From contig JAUCEF010000007.1 of NCBI GenBank assembly GCA_033558025.1, positions 2,294,001 to 2,358,000 of the forward strand: a stretch of 64,000 bases of DNA. Reading direction: 5' to 3'. Within the stretch, counting starts at the first letter, position 1. Every line of letters begins with the position of its first letter. This DNA comes from Phytophthora sp. 'mugwort'. Lineage: Eukaryota; Oomycota; Peronosporomycetes; Peronosporales; Peronosporaceae. The notes below the pieces were generated by a model. That model saw only the letters and a list, made by a program, of their open reading frames with translations. It was not told the DNA's origin and did no database searches. The translations under genes were made by a program, and so were the position numbers. Positions 13,301-23,600 of the stretch are shown here, piece by piece.

Positions 13301-14292
13301 GCAAGGAGTTGGCGGAGAATATTCGTGGCCTAGAAAAGGATATTCAAGGGCACAAGAAGGAGATCCGAGAGCGGGAGGAGACCATTCAAGACAAAGAGAA
13401 GCGCATCTACGACCTGAAGAAGAAGAATCAAGAGCTGGAAAAGTTCAAGTTTGTGCTGGACTACAAGATCAAGGAGCTCAAGCGCCAGATTGAGCCACGC
13501 GAGCAGGAAATCGCCGATATGAAAACGCAAATCGAAGAGATGGATGCCGAGTTGGAGCAATACCACAAGAGCAATGCTGCACTGGACCTGATGATTGGCG
13601 AGCTACGACTCAAGATGGATGGCATGCAAAAGGAGCTCACTTTGCAAGCTGCCCAGGTGGCACTTGGCAAAGCCTTAGTACGACAGGTGCAAACCGATTT
13701 GCTGGGGTGTGCACAGCTTCTTGATAGCAAGAAGCCACTGAAGTTTGCTGTCATGGCGTTGAACAAAAAGTACGAGGACGGTGTCACACCGGATGCGAAA
13801 GAACCCAACTCACAGGCCGAGTACAACCGCCAGCGTGAATACCTCGAGAAGGAGGTGGAGTCGCTCAAGCGGAAAATCATGAAAGGCATGGCAATCAGTG
13901 AGAGCGAGCTGCACCGGCTTCAACGTGAGAACGCAATACTTACCACACAGGTGAACGAGTTGCGGCGAGAGTTCCACAATGTGCGCATGCAGACCCAGGA
14001 GCTGCGTGAAGCCAAGTACAAGTCCACCGTATCGATCGCCACTAGCGCAGGGAACAAGAAGCTCTCAGTTAGCAGCGAGGTGATGCGTGAGCGCAAGGAG
14101 AAAATGCGTGAGGCAGAGTTTCAAAAGGACCACATATTGCAGCTCAAGGATCGCCTTACCGAGCTGCAGAAGACTCTCGGCGGTGGCCTCAAGTTTGCAC
14201 TGACCGGGTCCAGCAACTCTCCTCAGCATAAGCAGCAGCATCACGCCAGAAGACCCGCTCCACCGACAACGCAGCGCCTCCCACCTGTATAA
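10312..14292 (+). CDS. CFAP57/WDR65-like WD40 and coiled-coil flagellar protein
   Basis: CFAP57 is a ciliary axoneme protein linked to inner dynein arm assembly. Exon 1 is 10312-10361 and exon 2 is 10431-14292. The 69-bp intron has donor GTAAGG, a TACTAAT branch site and acceptor CATCAG, and the join gives 1303 residues in frame. The mature N-terminus continues as HLFGLKGSVHNNIAF, then VLVYPCGHNAVVYN, the typical CFAP57 opening. WD40 repeats fill roughly residues 40-640 (for example LLTSGADGTVLLWSL). A Gly/Ser linker follows, then a long charged coiled coil from about residue 740 to 1260 with many ELKxK and EEI heptads. The tail is a basic, Gln/His-rich segment. Starting instead at the ATG at 10387, inside the intron, would create a false hydrophobic signal peptide. 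The stop lies 3 bp from the stop of the convergent LSM10-like gene. Confidence 0.85.
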
Positions 14293-14295
14293 TAC

Positions 14296-14889
14296 TCACA
14301 TATTCTTTTGTTTCTCTCGTTCGTATAAAACATGCTTGTCCTGTTTCATTGTCCTGGACGTGTCGAGCCTGTTGTGCGCTTCGCCCGTGTATACATCGTA
14401 GCGCTCTGCCGAAGCATACGCGTCTGCAATAAGCAACAACAATTATTGCAATAAGCCCACAAGGAGCCTTTAGTACGACCGGAGGCCACAAGATCCAGCA
14501 ACAGACGCACGTATTGATGGAGATGCTGCGAGATGTTGATCCGGTCGGGGATGTGCACATACAGCACCGTCTTGCCCATGACGAACACCTCGTCCAGCAT
14601 CAGCGTAGATCCCTGTCAGCATCAGCCAATAGGCAGCACACCTAGAGTAAGTATTAAATATACTAGCTTGGTATGGTACTGCAAGAGGACACACGTTGGG
14701 CTTGGTCTCGCAGGCGTCCAGCAGCGTGAAATCCATGTCCTGCACGACCTCCTGCACCACGCCCTCCAGAACTGAGTCATTCTTCAGGTCAATGCGCACG
14801 CGCAGCCCCACAAAACTCTTGAGCAGCAGCAGCAGCGAGCGCGGCTTGCGGCTCTTTCGCCTGGGCTTGGCCGGCTCAACCTGCTGCAT
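14296..14889 (-). CDS. LSM10-like Sm-fold protein, three exons
   Basis: LSM10 replaces SmD1 in the U7 snRNP, which processes histone pre-mRNA. The first exon is 14889-14695, with a basic N-terminus and an Sm1 motif (LKSFVGLRVRIDLKNDSVLE, then VVQDMDFTL). The second is 14612-14477 (LMLDEVFVMGKTVLYVHIPD), whose VHIPDRINI tail is LSM10-like. The third is 14423-14296, a charged tail ending in KQKNM. Joining the exons gives 152 residues in frame. The last intron is only 53 bp (donor GTACTA or GTCGTA; both give the same frame). If it is not spliced, the protein would end at 14346 with a different tail. The Sm fold is certain; the LSM10 assignment over SmD1 is likely from the Sm2 region. Confidence 0.75.
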
Positions 14890-15073
14890 CGTATGGGCAA
14901 CCTGGACGCAAGTTGTACACTATTTAGTGTGGATATTATGTACAGGTGACTACAGCCATTGATTTCGTACTTAGGAAGGGGCCAGTCCAAAAACGCGCAA
15001 AACCAGAATATCGGCGACGGTGGTCGAGAGCGACGGAGTTTGTGACCAAGCATCTATCTGCTCCTTGCCTACG
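14890..15073. promoter_or_regulatory. Short divergent spacer, LSM10-like / CENP-B-like
   Basis: Only 184 bp separate the two ATGs, so the promoters must be shared or overlapping. I see no recognisable core motif. Confidence 0.35.
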
Positions 15074-16036
15074 ATGGGACCTCGCGGCGCCGGACGTCGC
15101 CTGAACGACCAGGAGCGCATGGAGATCCTGGAGATCATCCAGCGCGAGGCCAAGGTGAAGAATGTGGACCTGGCTAAGCGCTATGGCGTGTCGGAGGGCG
15201 CCATCCGCAAGCTGAAGCAGATGAAGGACACTATCCGCAGCCGCTACTACATGGGCAACGAGCACAACCGCGACAAGCGCAAGCGCGGAGGATTTAAGCG
15301 CAACGCGCCCTTTGAGGAAGAGCTGTACCAGTGGATCGTGCGCATGCGCGATTCGCAGCCCTATCAGCTCATGCCGCTCACGCAGACGGCCGTGCGCCAG
15401 CAGGCCATCATCCTGTCCAAGAACTACGAAAAGATGGCCAACTTCAAGGCCTCGCCAGGATGGTTCGTGCGGTTTTGCTCGCGGCACCGACTGGACCCGA
15501 TCGTCGCCGGTGTAGGAGGAGGAGATGCCGCCGCAACGCCCGCTCCAGCGGACGCTTCACTGTCGGCCGAAGGAGTGCCACAAACGGTGGCGGTGCCGCC
15601 TGCAGTATCCATGCCAATGACTACGGGTGCGACGACCTCGGCCGACGAGACGGCGTTCCTGATGGACACGCTCACGGCCGCACCTGTGACGACCTCGCAG
15701 ACCATGGAGATGATGACCACGTCGGCAACAATCATTTCTACTGCAGAGGAATCCAAGACGGACGCGCCGTCAATTAATGAGCAGGTGCAACAGGCGGCTC
15801 GCGAGCACAATGAGGCCGCGCTGCGAGCTGCAGCGGCTAAGATTGGCGAGGCACAGGCCGCGTCAGAGGACAAGACGGCGGAGGCGGCGTCGGAGCCTGA
15901 AGCGTCGGAGACCGAATCGGAGGTGAAGGCGGCGCCTCCAGACGACGACGAAGAAGACGACGACGAAGACGCGAAGAAGGTGGACGCCACCGCAGACGCT
16001 GTCGCCGAAGACGAGATCTTCAGCCTCGGACTATAG
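15074..16036 (+). CDS. CENP-B/Tc5-type helix-turn-helix protein lacking a transposase core
   Basis: The protein is 320 residues from the ATG at 15074 (MGPRGAGRR). The frame opens at 15020, but 15074 fits the domain start better. Residues about 8-55 form a Psq/CENP-B N-terminal HTH (NVDLAKRYGVSEGAIRKLK). Residues about 75-145 form a second CENP-B/Tc5-type HTH (ELYQWIVRMRD, then KASPGWFVRFCSRH). The rest is Ala/Thr-rich and ends in a strongly acidic tail with a run of Asp and Glu (DDDEEDDDED). No DDE catalytic domain is present, so this is probably a domesticated pogo/Tc5 DNA-binding module used as a host chromatin or transcription factor. The frame is intact and shares the coding style of its neighbours, unlike the broken elements at 26-46 kb. 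Confidence 0.7.
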   Translation: MGPRGAGRRLNDQERMEILEIIQREAKVKNVDLAKRYGVSEGAIRKLKQMKDTIRSRYYMGNEHNRDKRKRGGFKRNAPFEEELYQWIVRMRDSQPYQLMPLTQTAVRQQAIILSKNYEKMANFKASPGWFVRFCSRHRLDPIVAGVGGGDAAATPAPADASLSAEGVPQTVAVPPAVSMPMTTGATTSADETAFLMDTLTAAPVTTSQTMEMMTTSATIISTAEESKTDAPSINEQVQQAAREHNEAALRAAAAKIGEAQAASEDKTAEAASEPEASETESEVKAAPPDDDEEDDDEDAKKVDATADAVAEDEIFSLGL

Positions 16037-16132
16037 TTTATACATGTCAATCAATACACGCGCCGTCCCTTGCTCCCCTCTACGTAACAGCAAGTTGCCA
16101 GCAACGCCAGACTCCCCGTTCCTTCCCTCTTT

Positions 16133-18052
16133 ATGCCGATACAGCCTCTCGCGATCTCGGTTGCAAATCTAGAAGAGGTCGGTCACACGACCACGTGGTC
16201 CGACGAACTCAGAATCGTACCAGACGAGAAGAAGACAAGCTACAAGATGCTGGCACACGAAGCTGTCAAGACCACCAACATGTTCAGCTCACTGACCAAG
16301 ACCAGCAGCGTGGGCGGGAGCAGCAGTAGCACCGCGAGTGCCAGTGACACGCCTACGTCTTCGACCGCCGGCTCTAAGAACAAGACTAAGAGCAAGAAGA
16401 AGAAGACCAAGGTCAAGACTGACAACAGCGAGAATCACTCGGCCATGAGCAACACAAGCCCGTCCGAGGAAGAGCAAAATCCATCGCAGCTGCCTCTTGC
16501 GCGACGGTTGGAGGTGGCGGCAGCCATCCCCGACACCCACGCGGCGCTTGTGGGTCTGCTAGGCTGGAGCAGACTCTACATGCACACGGAAACTATCCTC
16601 ATTTTCTTCCAGAGCGACACGCTGTCGCTGCTGTTGAGCAACGTGATGCGTTCCCGGCCTGCGCCTGCGGTGCTGGATAACTTGGAGGCGTTGCTGGCTA
16701 ACTGTCTGTCGGTCGAGCGCAGCTCCGAGACGGCGGAAGCAGTGGGGGCGGCGCCGCATCGGCAGATGGCAGGCGAGGTTGTGGCGGCTGTGAGGGCTAT
16801 CGCTGATCAGCTACAAGGAGCGATGGAGGACGCAGAGGACATTGATATAGAGGCCGGTCGTGCCGCAAAGAGCTTGAGTCGGTTGGTGTGTGCGCACGCG
16901 CTCTCGCTGCATGGCGTCGACCTGGACTCGCCGCTGACAAGGGATGTTCAGGATCTCGAGGCCAAGATCGCGCGCGTGATGAAGGCCGATGAAGCTGTGT
17001 GCGGCCAAACGATGCGGGAATCGTTCCAGCGACGCGATCTACGTAGCGATGCATTGTTACTGCATGAAACCCGCTTGAAGAAGCTCACCAAGTTGGTTGA
17101 GGAACGCGTCCGCAGCTCTGAACAACAGCACGAAGTGGAGAAGGCGGTGGAAGAAGACGAAGAGAGTCTTGAGGGTGATACACAGGCAATGGAAGACGAA
17201 ATTTTGATGCAGGAGGTGATTAAGTCGTTGCAGGATATGCAGGACCGCAAGGATGCAGAGCTGGCTCCGCTGCGCAAGAAAAAAACGGCAGCGAGCGCTG
17301 AGGTGCAGACACTGCGTCAAAAACAGGAGGAGCTGGAGGCTCAGCTGCGTGCCGTGAAGAGTGAATTGCAGCGCGTGGTTGGCGAGCAACACCAAGCTGA
17401 TGAGGAAATGCGGGTAGTGGAAGAGCGCTTCATCGCGCACACGGCGCGATTCCGTGCCGAACACCAGCATGTAACGCGGCGATTCTCCAGAGCGCAACGC
17501 CGTCGCGTGATCACGACCGAGGTGAGCCGAGTGGAGAATGAAGTGCGTCAGGCGCGGCTCGCGCACAACCAAGTGCATGCGCTGCGCACGAAGCAAACGA
17601 CTTGTGCTGCACAACAACTCGAGGCCTCGCTCAACTATTTCGAATGCGAATTGCCCTGTATCAAGTTCATGATGGCACGAGTGGAGGAAAATGAGGCCAA
17701 GTTGGCTCCAATGCGTGGCGAGATTGCTTCGTACCGAGCTTTGGGCGTGTCGGCAGTCGCGGACGAGCTTGAAGAGAAAGCTGTCGAGGTCGAAGCTCAT
17801 CTGGAAGAGGACCGGAAATGCTTATCAGCTCTGCGCAAGCGCGACGAGGAGCTGCTGCGCAGTATGCGCCGCGTATTGACGGATTCGTCCTTGGGTGACG
17901 TCCTTGCTGGCGTTGACGAGAGAGTCAAACACGAATCACAACGCATGATCGACTATGTTTGCAAGATTTACGAAGTGAGCGACGACCAAAGTGCTGACGG
18001 CTCCGGTGGAGCCACCAAGAGCAATGAAGCGATTGGCTTCAAGGAGAAGTAG
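16133..18052 (+). CDS. Unknown coiled-coil protein
   Basis: This single-exon frame encodes 639 residues; I do not recognise a family. The first 50 residues are mixed, then come a Ser/Thr-rich stretch and a Lys block (KNKTKSKKKKTKVK), consistent with disorder and possible nuclear targeting. Residues about 125-260 are helical and may be ARM- or HEAT-like (LEVAAAIPDTHAALVGLLGW). From about 280 to 600 there are long charged heptads typical of coiled coil (LRQKQEELEAQLRAVKSELQ). The start is 97 bp after the CENP-B-like stop, and the stop lies 106 bp from that of the convergent MORN protein. Its place beside CFAP57, GCP3 and MORN genes suggests a cytoskeletal role, but this is inference only. Confidence 0.75.
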   Translation: MPIQPLAISVANLEEVGHTTTWSDELRIVPDEKKTSYKMLAHEAVKTTNMFSSLTKTSSVGGSSSSTASASDTPTSSTAGSKNKTKSKKKKTKVKTDNSENHSAMSNTSPSEEEQNPSQLPLARRLEVAAAIPDTHAALVGLLGWSRLYMHTETILIFFQSDTLSLLLSNVMRSRPAPAVLDNLEALLANCLSVERSSETAEAVGAAPHRQMAGEVVAAVRAIADQLQGAMEDAEDIDIEAGRAAKSLSRLVCAHALSLHGVDLDSPLTRDVQDLEAKIARVMKADEAVCGQTMRESFQRRDLRSDALLLHETRLKKLTKLVEERVRSSEQQHEVEKAVEEDEESLEGDTQAMEDEILMQEVIKSLQDMQDRKDAELAPLRKKKTAASAEVQTLRQKQEELEAQLRAVKSELQRVVGEQHQADEEMRVVEERFIAHTARFRAEHQHVTRRFSRAQRRRVITTEVSRVENEVRQARLAHNQVHALRTKQTTCAAQQLEASLNYFECELPCIKFMMARVEENEAKLAPMRGEIASYRALGVSAVADELEEKAVEVEAHLEEDRKCLSALRKRDEELLRSMRRVLTDSSLGDVLAGVDERVKHESQRMIDYVCKIYEVSDDQSADGSGGATKSNEAIGFKEK

Positions 18053-18158
18053 TGGGGTAATCACTTGATAGAGCTGACGTTGGTTATCAGCTACTGAAAT
18101 ATTGTGCGTTCTATTAGTCACGGAAGGGGGCAATTTGAGCGGGATAGAGTGCTCGGTC

Positions 18159-19895
18159 TCACTCGTCGTTGAGTGCTGCGGCTACGCGCACGAAGACGTC
18201 GCGTGGGAGGCCACACATGCACCCGGGAACGCCGCAGACAAACTGCTGGCCGAGGGTGACGCTGGTCCCACCTCGACTGCGGGAATCTGAGTTATTGTCT
18301 TCGATGTCTTCTCGCTGCCGGGGCGTCTTCCGCGTTGGTGTTGCTGGAGCGCTGCGGTGGGACAAACTCGGCTGCGACTCGTGCTTTTGTTGAGAGCCTC
18401 GCTGCCGCTCCTGGTCAAACCGAACAGCATTGAGCTTGACGGAGACGTTCTCAATCTGTCGCTTGAGCAAATGTAGCTCGCGAGCGTACTGTGCGCAGGT
18501 ATCTTGGCCATACCGGGCCTCCTCCAACAGATCCGTGACATCTTGCAGTTCGATCTCCAGCGTCTTCACAGCATTATCCTGTTTCGCCACACAAGCTCGA
18601 GCTAGGTCGCGCTGTTTGATGGCACTGGCGAGTCGCTGAGCGTACAACTGTCGACGCTGGTTTCGCTGCTCGTGCGCTTCGCGAGATTTGGCCAGCAGAG
18701 CTAACAATTCAGCGGATTCTTGGCCTTTAACAGCCTTCTGTCGCTCCAGATTATCGTTGATTGCTCGTTGCTCAGCTTGACGAGCTTGTGCTTGAGTCTG
18801 CAAGGCAAACAACCGACTGCGCCTCGCTTGTGTGACGCTGAACTCACAACAGAGCCGAGTCCATGTGCTTAGAGCTCGGATCAGGGCATGTCTGCGCCAG
18901 TACTGGAGTTTTTCGTCCGCTATTCTCAAGCCACGCTGCGGCTGAGGCTGCGAACGGACACTGAGGGACAGCTTAAAGGTACATATAGGCACCTCAGACG
19001 GGTACTGATGGGCGCAATGGAGACCGTGGACCCATCCGTCTACAGATTTAGTAGCTGTCGAACTCTGGAGGATACCGAGACCCCGAGGTCGAGGACGAAT
19101 ATGCTCTGGCTGGGCAACGCCAAGGTCCCAGCTTCCGGCAAAGAGTGCACCGAAGGCGTAAAGCCCCACCCCACGACAGCTTGCAATGGCAGTGGTGCTC
19201 GTACCGAAGTCGCCTTCGTAGTGCAGTGTGGGACTGAAGTGCGTGCCATGGTGCACTTGCGTCCCGTTAAGCCATTGGCCGCAGCGCGTATGGCCGGTTG
19301 CAGTCGTCAGGACGCCGAGACCGTGAGGTCGCCAATCATTCTGCTCCGGTGAACCACGCGCTTGAACTTGACCGCGGTAGGTCCCCCCGCCAAAGCTGAT
19401 GACCCTGTACACGACAGTCTCGATATCTCCGTCGTTTGCTGTTGTAGCTGCCACCGCCACGTCATCCCCAGCTTCTACTTGTTCGACTTCACCTTCCTCC
19501 TCCTCCTCCTCTAGCGTTTGCTGGAGTTGTGCGAGCTCCAAACGAAGAGCGGTCACTTCCAGCTCCCGCGTCGTTGATTCCGACAGTGGACGCTGGATTG
19601 CGGTCCGCTCGAGGCTCGACTCGACCGGGTAACTTGGTGCCGCAGCATCAGCGCTCGAATCTTCGGCCGCAAGCTTCAACACGCCACTTGGCCGCTCTTC
19701 CGCAGATCCGGAGCCTCCGGTTGCAGTTGCAGTTGCCGAAGCGCGCAAGGACTGGTCTGCTCTGTTCGGGTCTGACGGAGATTCGCCGCGAGAGTGCAGT
19801 CCAGCGGCGTCATCTCTGTCGGCCATCTGGGCTGATCGATGGCCAGACGTCACCGTCCAAGCGGAGTGCAACGGTTTGGCAACGGCTCTTCGCAT
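18159..19895 (-). CDS. MORN-repeat and coiled-coil protein
   Basis: The frame encodes 578 residues from the ATG at 19895, or 555 from a second ATG at 19826 (MADRDDAAG). The N-terminal 100 residues are acidic and low-complexity with an EEEEEGEVEQVE run. Residues about 160-280 hold degenerate MORN-like units (GGGTYRGQV, HGLGVLTTATGH, LHYEGDFG, GLYAFGALFAGSW), a fold often found in basal-body and membrane-cortex proteins. Residues about 340-500 are coiled coil with a possible IQ-like basic helix (ALSTWTRLCCEF). The C-terminus carries a CGVPGCMCGLP cluster and ends VRVAAALNDE. The exact function is unknown. It is head-to-head with the glutamate dehydrogenase gene. Confidence 0.7.
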   Translation of the reverse strand: MRRAVAKPLHSAWTVTSGHRSAQMADRDDAAGLHSRGESPSDPNRADQSLRASATATATGGSGSAEERPSGVLKLAAEDSSADAAAPSYPVESSLERTAIQRPLSESTTRELEVTALRLELAQLQQTLEEEEEEGEVEQVEAGDDVAVAATTANDGDIETVVYRVISFGGGTYRGQVQARGSPEQNDWRPHGLGVLTTATGHTRCGQWLNGTQVHHGTHFSPTLHYEGDFGTSTTAIASCRGVGLYAFGALFAGSWDLGVAQPEHIRPRPRGLGILQSSTATKSVDGWVHGLHCAHQYPSEVPICTFKLSLSVRSQPQPQRGLRIADEKLQYWRRHALIRALSTWTRLCCEFSVTQARRSRLFALQTQAQARQAEQRAINDNLERQKAVKGQESAELLALLAKSREAHEQRNQRRQLYAQRLASAIKQRDLARACVAKQDNAVKTLEIELQDVTDLLEEARYGQDTCAQYARELHLLKRQIENVSVKLNAVRFDQERQRGSQQKHESQPSLSHRSAPATPTRKTPRQREDIEDNNSDSRSRGGTSVTLGQQFVCGVPGCMCGLPRDVFVRVAAALNDE

Positions 19896-20546
19896 GCTTT
19901 CAGGGACAGACGCTCGTGCTGTACAGTAGCATTTATAGGCGAATTGGGGCCTCTGCCATCGGTCGACGATGCCGCTCCAGCCATTGCGCTATGTCCAACA
20001 CGTGGTTGAAGCGCGCACAGGTTCAAGCGTACGTGTAGTTCAACATGCGGCACGTGTGTTAAGCACACTGGAGAGATTGTGACGTGGGGCCTGCAGTCGT
20101 CGATGGGGTGGCGATTAGCGAGTCTGGCACGGCGGCGGCGACGAACCGCTCGCGACTTTCCACTGCGCGCTTCCGTGGAGAACCTTATTCCGGCTTAATA
20201 TCGGCCAGAGCGCTTCCCTTCAACCGACCCTAAGCTTACTTAAGTATTTGCAGAGGACTTGAAATCCAGTCACTTAAGCGGATGTGCTGCACAGCTCTTC
20301 GTGTTCAAGTGGGCGACCACATTTTCCGGTGCAATTTTGGCCTCGTCTCTTGATGATGAACGGCACAAATGGCAAAGTGCATCCCTATTCACTGCCCAGT
20401 GTCGCGTCACAGGTGCCACGCGATTTGGCCAGAGACCGCTGAACTTGCACTTCTTGTGGACGAGCCTGTCCAGTGTCCAGTTACCAGCCCACGCTTCCAG
20501 GGGATATGCTCGCCTGCCTCGCAGCGCCAGAAGCCGGTACCAGTTT

Positions 20547-20560
20547 TCATTCCTCATTCC
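20547..20560 (+). promoter_or_regulatory. Oomycete-type initiator for glutamate dehydrogenase
   Basis: TCATTCCTCATTCC lies 52 bp before the chosen ATG at 20612. It matches most of the published oomycete initiator plus flanking promoter region consensus (TCATTYYNCAWTTT), failing only at the last two bases. Its position supports a short 5' UTR and argues against the in-frame upstream ATG at 20369. Confidence 0.5.
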
Positions 20561-20611
20561 GCTCCGTCCGTGCCAAGCGCCTGCCCAGTAAGGAAGCCGG
20601 CCGTCATTCCG

Positions 20612-23600
20612 ATGATGCAAGTTTCCCAGTTCCGAGCGCTGCGTCGCGCCCAGTCGACGCTGCACAACAACCGTCCGCTCAAGACGACGCTGACCCGGGC
20701 CTTCTCGGCACAGAGCGACGTGGCTGTGGAGGTCTGCGAGGAAGAGATGCTGCGTGCACTCGACAAGTTCCAAAAAGAAGCCGCCGGCAACACAGTGCCC
20801 TGGTTTCTCGAGAACATGCCACCCTCGTATTTCCGCTCCATTCAGGAGGAAGACCGTCTACAGCATCTCAACACCATCACGGCGCTAGTGGGCGCCGAGC
20901 AGCCTGAGGTCCTGCTGCGCTCGCCCGACCAGAAGGTCTTCTCGCACTTCCGTTCGGGTGCCAATTTTCCCGGACGTCTGGCCAACGTGCTGGACCAGCT
21001 CCCTCAGACGGTGGATGGCACTACGCTGGCACGTGTTAAGATCTTCACAGCTCTGGACGACTCGCTCGGTCTCGATATCTTCCGCTTCGGCCAGCAAGAG
21101 CCGTTCCTGAACAAGACTGAAAACGAGAAGCAGGCTCGTGCAGCCATCCAGCAGTTCTGCGCCGACCTCCAGGCCGGCAAGTACGCTGGCAACGCGAACT
21201 ACCCGCAGTCGGGCCCACACTTTGAGCCTGAAGCAGTGGATGCCTTCCTTAACAGCAGCAACAGCATGTACGTGCAATTCAGCAGCCCGCGCCGTCTCGC
21301 CAAGCAAATGGAGCTGCTCCAGCGTGTCCGCGGCACTGAAGGTGTCGTCGTGGACGTTGAGCACAACTGGGAGACCCGCAGCGAAGAGAACAAGTACGCT
21401 ACAAACGGAGTCCCACAGACCATGCTCACTATCGCTGCGTCCAATGTTATCCCCAAGAGTTTCATGCAGAAGGCCGCCACATACCTGGGTCTGTGCAACC
21501 TCAACGTGATGCGCGCTCACCTGGACGTAGTAAACAATGGTGACGATCACGTGGCCATGATCCGTATCCTGGTGCAGCCCAGCGTTGAGGCTCTGAAGGA
21601 GAAGCTTGAGTTCGAATGGTCCAAGATTTCGGGCAATCTTAAGTACCTCAAGTGGGTGGACGACCGACCAGTGAACCTTACGCTGCAGCACCCGGACCTA
21701 GGCATCTCGCGTGCCGAGCTCATCTACGCCTACGGCAACATGATGCACGGGGTTTTGGCGAAGAAAGACCCGTTCGCGTACTCGCTCACACGTATCATGG
21801 AGACGCTGGAACACAAGCAGCACCTGCCCTTCGCTTCGCGCATCTCGGACTTTTTCCTGAAGAAATTCGACCCGCAGCAGCGTCCGATGACGGATGCTGA
21901 GCAGGACGCAATTGTCGAGGAGATTAAGGCCGATATCCGCCGCAATGTGGAGCAGGAGGACGCCATCGTGCTGCTCAACACGATGGCCGATGCTGTCCGC
22001 GGCACGCTGCGCACCAACAAGTTCGTGCGGGAACGATATGCTCTTTCGCTCCGCATGGACCCGAAGGTCATGGGCTACGGCACAGTGGGCAAGGACACGC
22101 CATTCGGTGTGTTTTTCATCTACGGACGCCGCTTTAAGGGCTTCCACGTGCGCTTCCGCGACATTGCACGAGGTGGTCTACGCATGGTGTACCCCAGCTC
22201 GACGGATGCCCACGCGCTTGAGAGCGCTCGACAGTATAACGAGGCGTACAACCTCGCCTTTGCCCAGCAGCTGAAGAACAAGGACATCCCCGAGGGCGGC
22301 TCCAAGGCGGTGGTGCTGTGCGACCCTATTGTCGGCCCCATTGGCGACGTCGCCCCGCGCGACTTCATCATTCGTAAGAGTGTCAAAGCCTTCTCGGATG
22401 CGTTGCTTGACTTGAACACGACGGACGAGGCCGTGAAGGAGAAGATTGTGGACTACTACGGCCAGGACGAGCTCATCTACCTTGGTCCGGATGAGAACAT
22501 TATCCCCGAGGATATTGTCTGGATGACCAACCGTGCTGCTTACCGCGGCTACCCGGTCCCTCGCGCCTTCATCAGCTCCAAGCCCGACGCTGGCTTCAAC
22601 CACAAGGTATACGGTGTTACCAGCGAGGGTGTGGCCGTCTTTGCTGATGTGGCCCTGCGCTCGCAGAACATTGACCCTACCAAGGAGCCGTTCACTGTGA
22701 AGATCACTGGCGGAACTGATGGTGATGTTGCTGGCAATGTCATCAAGATCTTGTACCGTGAGTACGGCTCTAACCTGCGCGTTGTTGGTATTTGCGACGG
22801 CACGGGTGTGATTGAAGACCCTAAGGGTCTGGACATGGGCGAGCTCCTGCGTCTTGTGGACGAGTCACTGCCTCTGTCCAGCTTTGACGGCTCAAAGATT
22901 TCGTCAGCTACGGGTGTGAAGCATGACATCAGTACAGTGGAAGGTATCCGCGCTCGTAACACGATGCACAACCGTGTAAAGAGCGACCTTTTCATCCCCG
23001 CGGGTGGCCGTCCCAACACCATTAACGAGAACAACTGGCGTGACTACCTCGACGCTGACGGAACGCCGTCGTCAGGTCTCATCGTGGAAGGTGCCAACCT
23101 GTTCGTGACGCCCGAGGCACGTCAGCTTTTGTTCGACAATGCCGGAGTCGTTATCGTGAAGGACAGCTCGGCCAACAAGTGCGGCGTCGTGTGCTCGTCG
23201 TATGAGATTGTCGCTAGCATGCTGCTCGAGACGGACGAGTTCCTTGCCGTTAAGGACGAGCTGGTCATGGAAGTGGTTGACAAGCTGCGTGCCCTGGCCC
23301 GCGTGGAGGCTCAGCTGCTGTTCCGTGAGTACAAGAAGGACCCGTCGTCAGCCCTGCCGCCCGCCAGTGAGCGCATCAGTCGCGCCATCACCCGCGTACA
23401 CGATGCCGTCCTCGTTCACTTCGACGATGTGTGCGACGAGGACCAGCAGATCTTGTTTACGCTCCTCTTGGAGCACCTGCCACCGAAGCTTCGCGAACTG
23501 GCCCTGGACCGTGTGCACCAGAACGTGCCTCTGGCTTACATCCGCTCTATTGTGGCCTCGAGCCTGGCCAGCAAGATTGTCTATCGTGAAGGTCTGCAGT

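Noticed and set aside
20369..20611. N-terminal extension of glutamate dehydrogenase
   Set aside because: It lies upstream of the initiator motif, is Pro/Cys-rich with no conservation seen, and would bury the mitochondrial presequence.
20885..21691. Long minus-strand frame antisense to glutamate dehydrogenase
   Set aside because: It arises from the strong codon bias of the sense gene. It has no recognisable domain.
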